Below, piece after piece: positions 1 through 8,225 of a stretch of DNA of 64,000 nt. Each line of letters opens with the position of its first letter. Positions within the stretch are counted from its first letter, which is position 1. Under the pieces are notes generated by a model. That model worked only from the letters and a program-made list of their open reading frames with translations, was not told where the DNA came from and ran no database searches. Both the position numbers and the translations under genes were made by a program. Origin of the DNA: Vibrio pelagius (GTDB taxonomy: Bacteria > Pseudomonadota > Gammaproteobacteria > Enterobacterales > Vibrionaceae); the NCBI RefSeq assembly GCF_024347575.1, contig NZ_AP025503.1, forward strand, positions 1,860,001 to 1,924,000, in the 5' to 3' direction.

Positions 1-307
1 ACTCCTTTCTCATGTTTGCTATCGCATTTTTGAACATGACCTCGCTCTCCCACTGCGCTACGTTAATAAAACGGTACGTCGCATCGTCATCAAGTGAACG
101 ATGCAATTTGGTCGAGATATATCCCGGTTGTTGCTCGAGAATGTCTCTCGCGGCCTCCCAATATTCGAGTGCTACCTCTTCGCTCGCTGCATCGACAGCA
201 AACGTATTGATTAACACCACCGGCTCAGCCATTGCCAGGCTGCTAATCGTTACCATCAAAGCACCGAGTGTGTGCTTAATCGATTTTCTGATTATTGTCT
301 CTTTCAT
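1..307 (-). CDS. Secreted antibiotic biosynthesis monooxygenase (ABM)-domain protein, partial
   Basis: A reverse-strand frame opens at an ATG at 305-307 and stays open to the window edge, so the C-terminus is missing. An AAGGAG ribosome binding site lies 6 bases before the ATG. The first ~24 residues form a signal peptide (KHTLGALMVTISSLAMA), implying export. The following segment, with QPGYISTKLHRSL and YRFINVAQWES, is typical of the ABM ferredoxin-like fold, a family of small dimeric proteins that includes quinol and heme-degrading oxygenases. ABM folds are usually cytoplasmic, so the signal peptide suggests a periplasmic variant. The substrate cannot be told. Confidence 0.75.
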   Translation of the reverse strand, partial: MKETIIRKSIKHTLGALMVTISSLAMAEPVVLINTFAVDAASEEVALEYWEAARDILEQQPGYISTKLHRSLDDDATYRFINVAQWESEVMFKNAIANMRKE

Positions 308-472
308 ACTCACTCCTTGTTAAAAACGAGAGAAACTTAACACATGTTTTGACGATAAAAAGACCACGAATCGATGTTTAATATTAATTAAAAATAGATG
401 CGTTGTGCGAACTCAAAAACATACAAAAACCCACTATTACAATTTCTGAACTTCACTTTGGCAGCATTTTGA

Positions 473-486
473 TTCTCATATTGAGA
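473..486 (+). promoter_or_regulatory. Putative enhancer-binding-protein site (SypG-like)
   Basis: TCTCA-TAT-TGAGA is a perfect 5-bp inverted repeat, preceded by T. With its flanks it reads TTCTCATATTGAGAT and fits the SypG-type consensus TTCTCANNNTGMDWN as I remember it from Vibrio fischeri. It lies about 70-85 bp upstream of a -24/-12 promoter, the normal position for an NtrC-family activator. Assignment to SypG is inference. Confidence 0.5.
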
Positions 487-556
487 TATTCAAACAATCT
501 CCTATTAGCAAAATAACAAAAACCCACAAACCCCTTTAATTTCATGAGGTTAAAAA

Positions 557-573
557 TTGGCATCCTCTTTGCT
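557..573 (+). promoter_or_regulatory. Sigma-54 (-24/-12) promoter
   Basis: TTGGCATCCTCTTTGCT matches the sigma-54 consensus (TTGGCACG-N4-TTGCW) except for two bases. The invariant GG (559-560) and GC (571-572) are separated by exactly 10 bases. Transcription would start near 583-585, ahead of the lipoprotein ATG at 609. Confidence 0.7.
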
Positions 574-608
574 CTAGTTAGGTTTTTAGGGATAAGAGGG
601 AATCGACC

Positions 609-1082
609 ATGAGAAAGCTACTTCCAACCATACTAACGACAGCAGTTGCTCTCACCTTACATGGATGCGGTGGAGGTGGCGGCGGAGGCGGTGGCAGTAC
701 ATCAACGCCTGCAGCATCTCAGAGTTTCTCAGATATTTCAGTACCGAGCTCTTTTGAGTGGAGCGGTTCGACTTCTCGAGATCTCACTATCAATGTTGTC
801 AGTGATGTGTCACAGCGTGACGGAGAAGCGGCAGCGATCCGCGGCTCTCACATTATCAAGCTTTATAGCATGAGTAGTGGCACTACCGATTCGCAACCCT
901 TCTATACCGGCATGACAAACAACGATGGTCAACTGACGAACACACTGAGCCTGTTAGACACATGGCAAGGCATTAAATTGGTAGCGCTTGTTCGTGGCAA
1001 CGAGTGTATCTCTCAGGTTGATTCGACAGACATTACCGATGCGCTGTATGTCAGTTGCAACATCGTTTTAGACGCAGATTAA
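609..1082 (+). CDS. Small lipoprotein with polyglycine run
   Basis: The 157-residue product has a lipoprotein signal peptide ending in L-H-G-C, so Cys20 would be lipidated. It is followed immediately by nine glycines and a Ser/Thr-rich linker, then a ~120-residue globular part that I do not recognise. It has no charged residue after the Cys that would clearly retain it in the inner membrane, so outer-membrane placement is likely. The next gene, an LruC-domain exoprotein, starts 13 bases after its stop, and both sit behind the sigma-54 promoter. A role as surface partner of that protein is inference. The Gly run is a low-complexity tract that may vary in length between strains. Confidence 0.8.
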   Translation: MRKLLPTILTTAVALTLHGCGGGGGGGGGSTSTPAASQSFSDISVPSSFEWSGSTSRDLTINVVSDVSQRDGEAAAIRGSHIIKLYSMSSGTTDSQPFYTGMTNNDGQLTNTLSLLDTWQGIKLVALVRGNECISQVDSTDITDALYVSCNIVLDAD

Positions 1083-1095
1083 GGAGTGAATTATT

Positions 1096-2781
1096 ATGGA
1101 TAATATGAAGAAATCACTGCTTGTAGTCGGTTCCATAGCTGCGTGTAGTCTTTCCAATCAAGTATTTGCAGCGGCTTCAGACAGCCAAACTATTGATAAC
1201 GGTGACGGCTCTACGACCGTAACTCAAAAGATCAATGCCAGCAGTACTTCTCCTCACTATGTTGCACCTTCTGGATACGGATTTTCGATCTACAGTAACA
1301 AGAATGAAGACTACTCTTGGCAACACAACATCTCTATTCCATCTGGTGATCAAGTCACCTCCGCGACACTCACAATCTATGCTTACGATGTGGATTCTGA
1401 AGCTCATCATGGTGAAAATGGGGAGTACGATAGTGTGACGGTTGACGGCACTATGCTCAATCCAGGTTTCCTTCAAGGCACCAACAACAACTGGTCTACA
1501 ACGGTGTTCGATTTACCACTTGCTTCACTGGAAGACGGCTTGATCAACGTAGACCTCGACATCGATGTGAATGGTGATGGTTGGTTAACTACTCTCGATT
1601 ACAGCCTATTGACGGTAACCTACACCGAGATTGAGAACGATCCTCCATTCACTCCATCCTTATCTCGCAGCAGCGGTTTAGGCGACAATGACCCACTAGT
1701 GGTATCAGTAACAGGCCCGAGCCCAGCCGATCCAGACGGTGACTCAGTCACGTACACTTATCGTTGGTTTGTCGATGTCGGACAAGGCTTCTATGTAGAT
1801 GATGAGTTCGTCGGCAAGAGTGACAACAATGGTGCTACCCTACCTGCTAACCAGACTGAAAATGGTGAACTGTGGAAAGTGCAGGTGACCGCGGTTGACT
1901 CTAACGGTCTGATCAGTAACTTTGCAGAAATCAGTTGGCCAGAGATTGGTGATAGCGATGGCGACGGTGTGGCTGATGCCAATGACTACGCACCAAACGA
2001 TCCGAATATCGCATTCTATAGCCGAACACCAACAACCGGCTGGCATACATTAGCGTACGAAGATCTATGGCCTTATGAGGGCGATTACGATCTGAATGAT
2101 TTCGTCACTCGCTACGCTTACGGTGTTTACACCAACGCAAGCAATGAAGTCACTCGATTTGATTACTACGGTCAAGCCGTTGCTCGTGGTGCGGCTGAAA
2201 ACAACAGCTTTGCGATATCTCTAGCTGGATTGGAAGCATCTGATGTTGGTACGTTAACGCGTACGATCGACGGTGTCACGACAACGGTGACTCCTGAATC
2301 CGGTCATAGCGGCGAAATGGTATTCATACTGATTGACAGCGTAAACGAACTATTGCCAGCCAGCAGTTCATCTAACTTCTACAATACCGAAGCGGGTGAT
2401 AACCGAAGCGCGGTAGATTACAGTGCATCGATAGTCATTGATGGCTCTATGAGCAGCTTGGCACCAAAAGCGTTCAACCCGTTCATTTTCAAAGTAGGCT
2501 CTAGAAATAAAGAGATTCACTTAATGAACTACCCGAACACAGACCTAGCCAATACCAGCATATTCGGTGTCGGCGATGATGACAGTGTTGCTGAGAATAA
2601 CGAGTTCTATCAAACGCAGGCAGGTCTACCTTGGGCATTAGATGTTCCAGCAAATTGGGCTCATCCATACGAGAAAACAGATACCAGCCAAGCTTACCCA
2701 GACATCACGCCTTGGGTAGAAAGCGGTGGTGCAACTCATACAGATTGGCACTCTAACCCTGCGCCATCTAAAACGTGGTAA
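1096..2781 (+). CDS. Secreted LruC-domain protein with calcium-binding motifs
   Basis: 561 residues. The N-terminal signal peptide (KKSLLVVGSIAACSL to VFA-A, cleavage near residue 26) indicates export. Residues ~180-280 look like an Ig/cadherin-type repeat (ADPDGDSVTYTYRWFVD). Residues 286-301 (DSDGDGVADANDYAP) are a thrombospondin-type-3-like calcium site, and NGDGWLTTLDYS at 159-170 resembles another. The C-terminal ~245 residues form the LruC domain, opening with WPYEGDYDLNDFV. AAGGAG 9 bases before this ATG supports it over the internal ATG three codons later. LruC proteins are extracellular or surface proteins of unknown biochemistry. Co-transcription with a lipoprotein under sigma-54 suggests a regulated matrix or surface role. 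Confidence 0.85.
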   Translation: MDNMKKSLLVVGSIAACSLSNQVFAAASDSQTIDNGDGSTTVTQKINASSTSPHYVAPSGYGFSIYSNKNEDYSWQHNISIPSGDQVTSATLTIYAYDVDSEAHHGENGEYDSVTVDGTMLNPGFLQGTNNNWSTTVFDLPLASLEDGLINVDLDIDVNGDGWLTTLDYSLLTVTYTEIENDPPFTPSLSRSSGLGDNDPLVVSVTGPSPADPDGDSVTYTYRWFVDVGQGFYVDDEFVGKSDNNGATLPANQTENGELWKVQVTAVDSNGLISNFAEISWPEIGDSDGDGVADANDYAPNDPNIAFYSRTPTTGWHTLAYEDLWPYEGDYDLNDFVTRYAYGVYTNASNEVTRFDYYGQAVARGAAENNSFAISLAGLEASDVGTLTRTIDGVTTTVTPESGHSGEMVFILIDSVNELLPASSSSNFYNTEAGDNRSAVDYSASIVIDGSMSSLAPKAFNPFIFKVGSRNKEIHLMNYPNTDLANTSIFGVGDDDSVAENNEFYQTQAGLPWALDVPANWAHPYEKTDTSQAYPDITPWVESGGATHTDWHSNPAPSKTW

Positions 2782-2822
2782 CAGAGTCGCTAGCCCAACT
2801 GATAAAGAGTAACTAATAAGAA

Positions 2823-2859
2823 AAAAGCCATCATTACAGATTGAGTAATGATGGCTTTT
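2823..2859. terminator. Bidirectional rho-independent terminator
   Basis: The 15-bp perfect stem AAAAGCCATCATTAC/GTAATGATGGCTTTT lies between the converging LruC and exonuclease genes, with A and T runs on both sides. Confidence 0.9.
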
Positions 2860-2879
2860 CTAATGAGTAACGCTGGGCT

Positions 2880-3410
2880 TTAAAGCATCGTTAAAGTGAG
2901 CTTGGCCAAGTTGTATGCATCGACATAACCTGAGTGCTGACGCCCTTCCCACTCGATATTTTGTGCTTCTTGAGCCGCTCGATGACCAATGCGCTTGTCT
3001 TTCAAGCGATGTTGAATGCGATACAAGGTCGCGATATTGAGGAACTCGGTAAACGGAGGTTCAATCCCTTTCTCGATACACTCTTTGTGTAAAATCAGGT
3101 CGTCGCGCCCCCACGCTGCATAAATCTTATTTGGACCGCCAAAGTTTTTGATCATCGACTGAACCACAGACGCCAATGGGCGACCCTGTTTTTCGATCTT
3201 ACGCGGTGTAATACCGGTTAATTCCGCACAAAACAGAGAGACTTCATCTTTTTCAGGCTTAACGTAGTACTGAGCGCGTTTAACGATTTCTCCCGAAGCC
3301 AGATCAATCTCAGCCAGACCCACTTCAATGATCTCGCCCGTTGTTCCCACTCCATCTTCGTTCCAACAGCACATTTCCAAATCGAAACAAACTACTCGAT
3401 TGTGATTCAT
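2880..3410 (-). CDS. DEDDh-family 3'-5' exonuclease
   Basis: From the internal ATG at 3410 the product is 176 residues. That start is preferred because the exonuclease I motif (VVCFDLEM, with the metal-binding D and E) begins five residues in. The in-frame upstream extension to 3470 shows no family similarity. Exo II lies near KIYAAWGRDDL, and exo III is HSGYVDAYNLAKL, with H and D spaced as in the DEDDh class. It belongs to the ERI-1/KapD-like single-domain group, which degrades RNA or DNA 3' ends. The substrate here is unknown. It lies downstream of the CHASE-GGDEF gene on the same strand, 79 bp away. Confidence 0.82.
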   Translation of the reverse strand: MNHNRVVCFDLEMCCWNEDGVGTTGEIIEVGLAEIDLASGEIVKRAQYYVKPEKDEVSLFCAELTGITPRKIEKQGRPLASVVQSMIKNFGGPNKIYAAWGRDDLILHKECIEKGIEPPFTEFLNIATLYRIQHRLKDKRIGHRAAQEAQNIEWEGRQHSGYVDAYNLAKLTLTML

Positions 3411-3489
3411 ACGTTGCCTAATTCTCTCATCTAAAATTTTAAAGCAGGGATTGTACCTGAGCCTTTTCAAGATCTCGACCCCAAGGCTG

Positions 3490-5040
3490 TTAAGTGTTCA
3501 AATCACCTGCAATTGTCACCTGGTTTCGCCCATTCACTTTACTTTGATAGAGCATGCTGTCGGTAAGTTGAAGAGTTTCTTCTACCCCCTCATTCACGCG
3601 AATAGTCGCACCGATACTCAATGTACAACGAAGTGTCTGACCATTGTGCTCACAAACTGTCTCTCGTACCTTATTTAGAATAGAGTCCAAGTAACTCGAC
3701 AGCTGTTCTCTATCAGCAATAGATGAAAGAATACAAAATTCGTCCCCACCAATTCGGAACAAGTTATCTCCAGATTTGAGACTGACGGAAATAACCTTAA
3801 CCACGTGCATTAACAAAGCATCACCAGCGGGGTGGCCGTATTCATCGTTGATCGCTTTAAATTTATCAATATCAAACCCAATGAGGCTAAAAGGCTTGTC
3901 ACTTCGTATGGCATTATCGAGCATTTTATTAAACGCGCGGCGATTGTAAATCTCAGTCAAGCTATCGTGATTAGCAAGAAAACGAAGTTCTTCGGTACGC
4001 TTATCGAGCATTTGATAAAGTCTTTCTTTCTCCCTTACTTGCAAGTTCACAATATACGCCAGTAACAGGGAAATCATGGTTCCCACTAGCGCAATACCCG
4101 CCAATACCAAATAGCCATTGGAAGAGATGTAAGAGTTGATTTGGTAGTCGACTGTCCATTGTCGATTGGTCAGCATGATATGTTTAGTAATACGCTGCCC
4201 ATCGATGTCCTCAAACCCGTCAGACTCGAATAAAATAGGGGCATCTTCTGCTTCAAATCCATGATCCGTAACACGAACATGCACATTCATATCACCCACA
4301 GTTGAAGCAAGAAGGTTTTCAAAATAGAAGGTTGTACGGATCACCCCAATCACCACACCGAGCAGATTATCGGTTTTTCCATCAAATACTGGGTGGTACA
4401 CCAACATACCTGTTTTGGGTAGATCGCGACTCAAACCATCCTGTAATAATCGTACTTTATCCGAAATGTTCGCTTTTCGAGTCTCACGTATATTATCTAT
4501 GATGAGCCTAAAGCGTTCACGGGAGGAATAGAACCCTAAGACTTGATTATTGCGCTCTGTATTTGGATAAACGTCGGTTGCGACAAATGCTGGCTCGCCA
4601 TCTAGAACGTAGCCATAGGTTTTAGGGCCATGTTTAGGGATAGTGTAGAGTTCAAAAGTTGGGTACAGCGTTTTCATTTTCGCCGTATATTGATCAATTT
4701 CATCTGCTGTGACCTTTTGCATCCATTGCAGACCGATAAGACTTTTGGAACCGTTAACGGTTTGCTCAGCGAAACGATCGAACTTATCCCAATGTTGAGG
4801 ATCATTGGAGTAAAAGAAATTTGCGCCAGAGCCAATATAGGCCACGTCGTTGTCAATAAAAGCTTCCAAACTCAGAGTTTGATGATCAGCAAAGCTGTTT
4901 AAGTTTGCCTTTAAGGATCGGCTTTGCGTTATGGCAACAACGACAAGACACAACAGTGTTATCAAAAACGTGACAGAAAAAGTAACTAACGGAAGTGTTC
5001 GTTTTTTCAACCCAGTTCTAGGGTCGATAGTATGGGGCAT
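3490..5040 (-). CDS. CHASE-domain diguanylate cyclase
   Basis: 516 residues, inner-membrane sensor. TM1 is at ~17-38, followed by a periplasmic CHASE domain (~45-300, including GLQWMQKV and FELYTIP), TM2 at ~308-333, a short coiled coil, and a GGDEF domain. The catalytic GGDEF motif is intact at 431-435 (RIGGDEF) and NHDSLTEIYNRRAF marks the domain start, so c-di-GMP synthesis from GTP is expected. The usual inhibitory RxxD site reads KSGD, so product feedback may be weak. GGAAGG lies 8 bases before the ATG. CHASE domains bind small extracellular ligands. The ligand here is unknown. Confidence 0.9.
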   Translation of the reverse strand: MPHTIDPRTGLKKRTLPLVTFSVTFLITLLCLVVVAITQSRSLKANLNSFADHQTLSLEAFIDNDVAYIGSGANFFYSNDPQHWDKFDRFAEQTVNGSKSLIGLQWMQKVTADEIDQYTAKMKTLYPTFELYTIPKHGPKTYGYVLDGEPAFVATDVYPNTERNNQVLGFYSSRERFRLIIDNIRETRKANISDKVRLLQDGLSRDLPKTGMLVYHPVFDGKTDNLLGVVIGVIRTTFYFENLLASTVGDMNVHVRVTDHGFEAEDAPILFESDGFEDIDGQRITKHIMLTNRQWTVDYQINSYISSNGYLVLAGIALVGTMISLLLAYIVNLQVREKERLYQMLDKRTEELRFLANHDSLTEIYNRRAFNKMLDNAIRSDKPFSLIGFDIDKFKAINDEYGHPAGDALLMHVVKVISVSLKSGDNLFRIGGDEFCILSSIADREQLSSYLDSILNKVRETVCEHNGQTLRCTLSIGATIRVNEGVEETLQLTDSMLYQSKVNGRNQVTIAGDLNT

Positions 5041-5282
5041 GGACCTTCCAAAACATATTATTTGATTCTAAATTATACACCGACAATATAACAGTCTCTA
5101 TTACCCTTTAGGGATTATTTTGGATTAGTGCTGACACTATTCACAAACTGCGGACATAAACGGCGATTAAAGCAACAAATCTCGGTTACTTTTCAAGCTA
5201 ACACACCAAAAAAACCTTTTATCAAAAACATTAAATAAAGCTCTTAGACCTTGAATATGCTAGTATCCATTCATATTTATAG

Positions 5283-5307
5283 CTTGAAAGAAACTCTCTT
5301 ACCCCAA
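5283..5307 (+). promoter_or_regulatory. Heat-shock (sigma-32-type) promoter
   Basis: CTTGAAA at 5283-5289 and CCCCAAGG at 5302-5309, with 12 bases between, match the sigma-32 consensus CTTGAAA-N11-16-CCCCATNT apart from the end of the -10. It lies ~80 bp before the start codon of a gene cluster encoding two Hsp70 proteins, which supports the reading. Confidence 0.65.
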
Positions 5308-5332
5308 GGTAAATGACTCTTCTTTCCAACCA

Positions 5333-5360
5333 GTATATTCACATATACCAGCGAATATAC
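5333..5360 (+). promoter_or_regulatory. AT-rich hairpin in the leader of the Hsp70 cluster
   Basis: GTATATTC (5333-5340) and GAATATAC (5353-5360) are perfect inverted repeats with a 12-base loop. They sit downstream of the heat-shock promoter and 28 bases before the ATG. The hairpin could be an operator or a weak temperature-sensitive RNA hairpin. It does not cover the ribosome binding site. Confidence 0.4.
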
Positions 5361-5388
5361 CGTTAAATCAATCTAAAGAGAAATCACA

Positions 5389-6021
5389 ATGAACTTTGAT
5401 TTAAACCTTATCCCACAAACGTTTGATATGCTTCACGCAGGTCTAACTGCATCAAGCGTTTTACTACTGCTGATCGCTGTATCTCGCAAATCTAAAGTCG
5501 TCGAGAAAGTGGTTGAAAAACCAGTAGAGAAAATTGTTGAAGTTGAAAAGCCGGTTGAAAAGATCGTAGAAGTTGAGAAAGTTGTTGAAGTAGAAAAAGT
5601 TATCGAAAAAGTCGTAGAAGTTGAATCTAAGCTAGCAACAGCATCCACGGATTCTGCAATGCAGCTTCTATCTATCATGCAACAAGAAGCTCGCCTGATT
5701 GACTTCCTAAAAGAAGACCTAACGTCGTTCTCTGACGAAGAAGTTGGTGCTGCAGCACGTGTTATCCACACTGGCGGCCAAAAAGTACTGAGTGACTACG
5801 TAACTCTATCTCACATCCGTAGCGAAGACGAAGAGACGCGCATTACTGTAGCTGAAGGTTTCAACCCACAAGAAGTTCGTCTAACAGGTAACGTAACTGG
5901 TAGCGCACCATTCAACGGTACGCTTGTTCACAAAGGCTGGAAAGCAACTGAAATGAAGCTGCCTAAACTGGCTGAAAACTACGATGCGTCGGTTATTGCT
6001 CCTGCAGAGGTAGAACTATAA
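5389..6021 (+). CDS. DUF2760-domain protein with VEK-rich coiled segment
   Basis: 210 residues. A hydrophobic stretch at ~17-31 (LTASSVLLLLIAVS) is a likely membrane anchor. Residues 35-78 are an imperfect repeat of (V/I)VE(K)VEK-type pentads to octads, predicted to form a long charged helix or coiled coil. The C-terminal ~130 residues match DUF2760 (LLSIMQQEARLIDFLKEDL, VRLTGNVTG). The gene's TAA shares its last A with the ATG of the following Hsp70 gene, so translation is probably coupled. DUF2760 genes are commonly found beside such Hsp70 genes. An anchor or co-factor role for the Hsp70 is inference, as the domain has no known function. Confidence 0.85.
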   Translation: MNFDLNLIPQTFDMLHAGLTASSVLLLLIAVSRKSKVVEKVVEKPVEKIVEVEKPVEKIVEVEKVVEVEKVIEKVVEVESKLATASTDSAMQLLSIMQQEARLIDFLKEDLTSFSDEEVGAAARVIHTGGQKVLSDYVTLSHIRSEDEETRITVAEGFNPQEVRLTGNVTGSAPFNGTLVHKGWKATEMKLPKLAENYDASVIAPAEVEL

Positions 6022-7979
6022 TGGAACAGCATAACCACTTATCTCAAGACGCTTCGTCTCAAGAGCAACCAGCACAAGAGCAAGGCGCTAAATACAGCGT
6101 AGGTATCGACTTGGGTACTACCCACTGTGTGCTGTCTTTCATTGATACAACTAATGAAGATGCGCGAGTAGAAGTAATGCCAATCCCTCAGCTTACAGCT
6201 CCGGGTACAGTAGAAACACGCAGCCAACTGGGTTCGTTCCTATATCAGCCTCACGAACACGAGATGAACGAAGCGTCACGCGTGCTTCCTTGGTCAACAG
6301 AACCAAAAGCACTGGTTGGCGCAATTGCTCGTAACCTTGGTTCAAAAACACCAATCCGCCTAATCGCTAGCGCGAAATCTTGGTTATGTCACGGTGGCGT
6401 TAACCGTCGTGATGCTTTCCTTCCTGCAGGTAGCTCTGAAGAAGTTGAAAAAGTATCACCGCTGAAAGCCACTGAGCTTTACCTAGAGCACCTAAAAGAT
6501 GCTTGGAACCACGCTAATCCATCACACCCGCTTTCTGAGCAAGATGTGACAATTACTGTTCCTGCATCTTTCGACCCTGCAGCTCGTGACTTAACGGCAG
6601 AAGCAGCACGTAACGTTGGTTTCACTCACCTGACTCTACTTGAAGAGCCACAAGCGGCACTGTACAGCTGGATCGATAACAGCAACGATCAGTGGCGTGA
6701 TGAAGTTGAAGTTGGCGACATCGTACTGGTTGTCGATATCGGTGGTGGTACGACTGACCTTTCTTTGGTTGAAGTGACTGAAGACGACGGAAATCTAACT
6801 CTAAACCGTATCGCGGTAGGTGAACACATCCTACTCGGCGGTGACAATATGGATTTAGCGCTGGCTTACCGTCTGAAGATGAAGCTAGCACAAGAAGGCA
6901 AAGAGCTGGCTCCTTGGCAAGTTCAAGCGATGACGCACGCATGTCGTGACGCAAAAGAAGCGCTGCTGAACGATGCCGAGCTGCAATCTGTGCCAATCGT
7001 TGTTCCAAGCCGTGGCTCTAAGCTACTGGGTGCAACACTAAAAACAGAACTGACACAACAAGAAGTACAGCAAACTCTGGTTGATGGTTTCTTCCCTAAA
7101 GTAGCTGTAACTGATCATCCAGTTCAGAAAACACGTGGTGCACTGACTCAAATGGGTCTGCCTTACGCTCAAGATGCGGGCATCACGCGCCATATTGCGG
7201 CTTTCCTATCTAAGCAAGCAAACGCGCTATCAGGTGGCGAAGAAACGACTCAGCAAGATTTCAACCCATTCGCAAACATGCCAGGTATGCCGGGTGCTGA
7301 AGCGCCTGCTGCTGATTTCATCAAACCAACGGCTATCCTATTCAACGGTGGTGTTCTGAAATCTAGCCTACTGGCTGATCGTCTTTCAGATACGATCAAC
7401 GAATGGCTGATCAATGCAGATGCAGAATTTGCTAAGCAACTTTCTGGTCTGGATCTTGATCTTGCGGTTGCAAGCGGTGCTTCTTACTACGGCGCTGTTC
7501 GTCGTGGTCAAGGCGTACGTATTCGCGGTGGTATCGCTTCTGCTTACTACGTAGGTATTGAAAGTGCGATGCCAGCTATTCCAGGTATGGCTCCTCCAAT
7601 GGAAGCACTGTGTGTTGCTCCATTTGGTATGGAAGAGGGCTCAAGTGTTCAAGTACCAAGCCAAGAGTTCGGCCTAGTCATCGGTCAACCGGTTCACTTC
7701 CAATTCTTCGGTTCAACGACACGCCGTGACGATGAGGCGGGTACTCACCTTGACCACTGGGCACCAGAAGATCTAGAAGAACTGCCCGAGATCCAAGTGA
7801 CTCTGCCTGTGTCTGAAGGTCGTCGTGAAGGCGAAGTCGTTCCTGTAACGCTTGCTTCACGCGTCACTGAGTTAGGTACGCTTTACCTAGAAGCAATCGC
7901 GACTGACAACGGTCAGAAGTGGCATGTTGAGTTTGACGTTCGTGAAGATTCGAACCAAGACTCAAACGAACAAGCATAA
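6021..7979 (+). CDS. Atypical Hsp70-family protein
   Basis: 652 residues, cytoplasmic. The actin-like ATPase motifs are clear: phosphate 1 YSVGIDLGTTHCVLSF (~26-41), phosphate 2 LVVDIGGGTTDLSLVEV, and the adenosine motif FNGGVLKSSLLADRL. The LEEPQAALYSW segment is present too. The C-terminal part is a short beta substrate-binding-like region with no DnaK-type helical lid and no EEVD-like end. Compared with DnaK (~638 residues) the ATPase part has insertions such as the Met/Pro-rich NPFANMPGMPGAE loop. The start overlaps the DUF2760 stop by one base. The next gene is a second, longer paralogue. Client and function are not known. Confidence 0.9.
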   Translation: MEQHNHLSQDASSQEQPAQEQGAKYSVGIDLGTTHCVLSFIDTTNEDARVEVMPIPQLTAPGTVETRSQLGSFLYQPHEHEMNEASRVLPWSTEPKALVGAIARNLGSKTPIRLIASAKSWLCHGGVNRRDAFLPAGSSEEVEKVSPLKATELYLEHLKDAWNHANPSHPLSEQDVTITVPASFDPAARDLTAEAARNVGFTHLTLLEEPQAALYSWIDNSNDQWRDEVEVGDIVLVVDIGGGTTDLSLVEVTEDDGNLTLNRIAVGEHILLGGDNMDLALAYRLKMKLAQEGKELAPWQVQAMTHACRDAKEALLNDAELQSVPIVVPSRGSKLLGATLKTELTQQEVQQTLVDGFFPKVAVTDHPVQKTRGALTQMGLPYAQDAGITRHIAAFLSKQANALSGGEETTQQDFNPFANMPGMPGAEAPAADFIKPTAILFNGGVLKSSLLADRLSDTINEWLINADAEFAKQLSGLDLDLAVASGASYYGAVRRGQGVRIRGGIASAYYVGIESAMPAIPGMAPPMEALCVAPFGMEEGSSVQVPSQEFGLVIGQPVHFQFFGSTTRRDDEAGTHLDHWAPEDLEELPEIQVTLPVSEGRREGEVVPVTLASRVTELGTLYLEAIATDNGQKWHVEFDVREDSNQDSNEQA

Positions 7980-7985
7980 TGATTC

Positions 7986-8013
7986 AACGGCACCTTCGCG
8001 GGTGCCGTTATTA
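7986..8013 (+). terminator. Rho-independent terminator after the first Hsp70 gene
   Basis: 9-bp perfect stem AACGGCACC/GGTGCCGTT followed by a weak AT-rich tail. The tail has few T residues, so read-through into the second Hsp70 gene is possible. Confidence 0.7.
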
Positions 8014-8024
8014 TATCAAAGCGT

Positions 8025-8150
8025 GATTCTCTAACGCCGATTGGGATGATCTAGAGAATCTGTTTTCAACCGATACATTGAAATCCAAAGTGATGATATT
8101 CCCGACTCAATTGTTTATCACGATTGATGTAATACCTCCTTATCGGGAAT
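8025..8150. repeat. Two inverted repeats between the Hsp70 genes
   Basis: GATTCTCTA (8025-8033) pairs with TAGAGAATC (8052-8060). Further on, ATTCCCGA (8098-8105) pairs with TCGGGAAT (8143-8150). They may be operators or RNA stems in the leader of the second Hsp70 gene. Confidence 0.4.
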
Positions 8151-8225
8151 GACGTTTAAGAATTACGATAATAAGACCAACTCTTTCAACAAACTGGTCA
8201 TCACTTGAGAAGAATAAGGTTTTGT

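Larger units (their letters stand above)
308..608. other. Intergenic region holding the sigma-54 control region of the LruC operon
   Basis: No gene is seen. The region separates the divergent ABM gene from the lipoprotein gene. Its right half carries the inverted-repeat activator site (473-486) and the -24/-12 promoter (557-573) annotated separately. Confidence 0.7.
5041..5388 (+). other. Promoter region of the DUF2760-Hsp70 cluster
   Basis: No gene is seen in these 348 bases. They hold a heat-shock-like promoter (5283-5307), a sigma-70-like promoter (TTGAAT at 5253, 17-bp spacer, TATTTA), and an AT-rich inverted repeat in the leader (5333-5360). Confidence 0.6.

Noticed and set aside
12..323. 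Open + strand frame over the ABM gene
   Set aside because: It is the antisense shadow of a reverse-strand gene with signal peptide, ABM motifs and a ribosome binding site.
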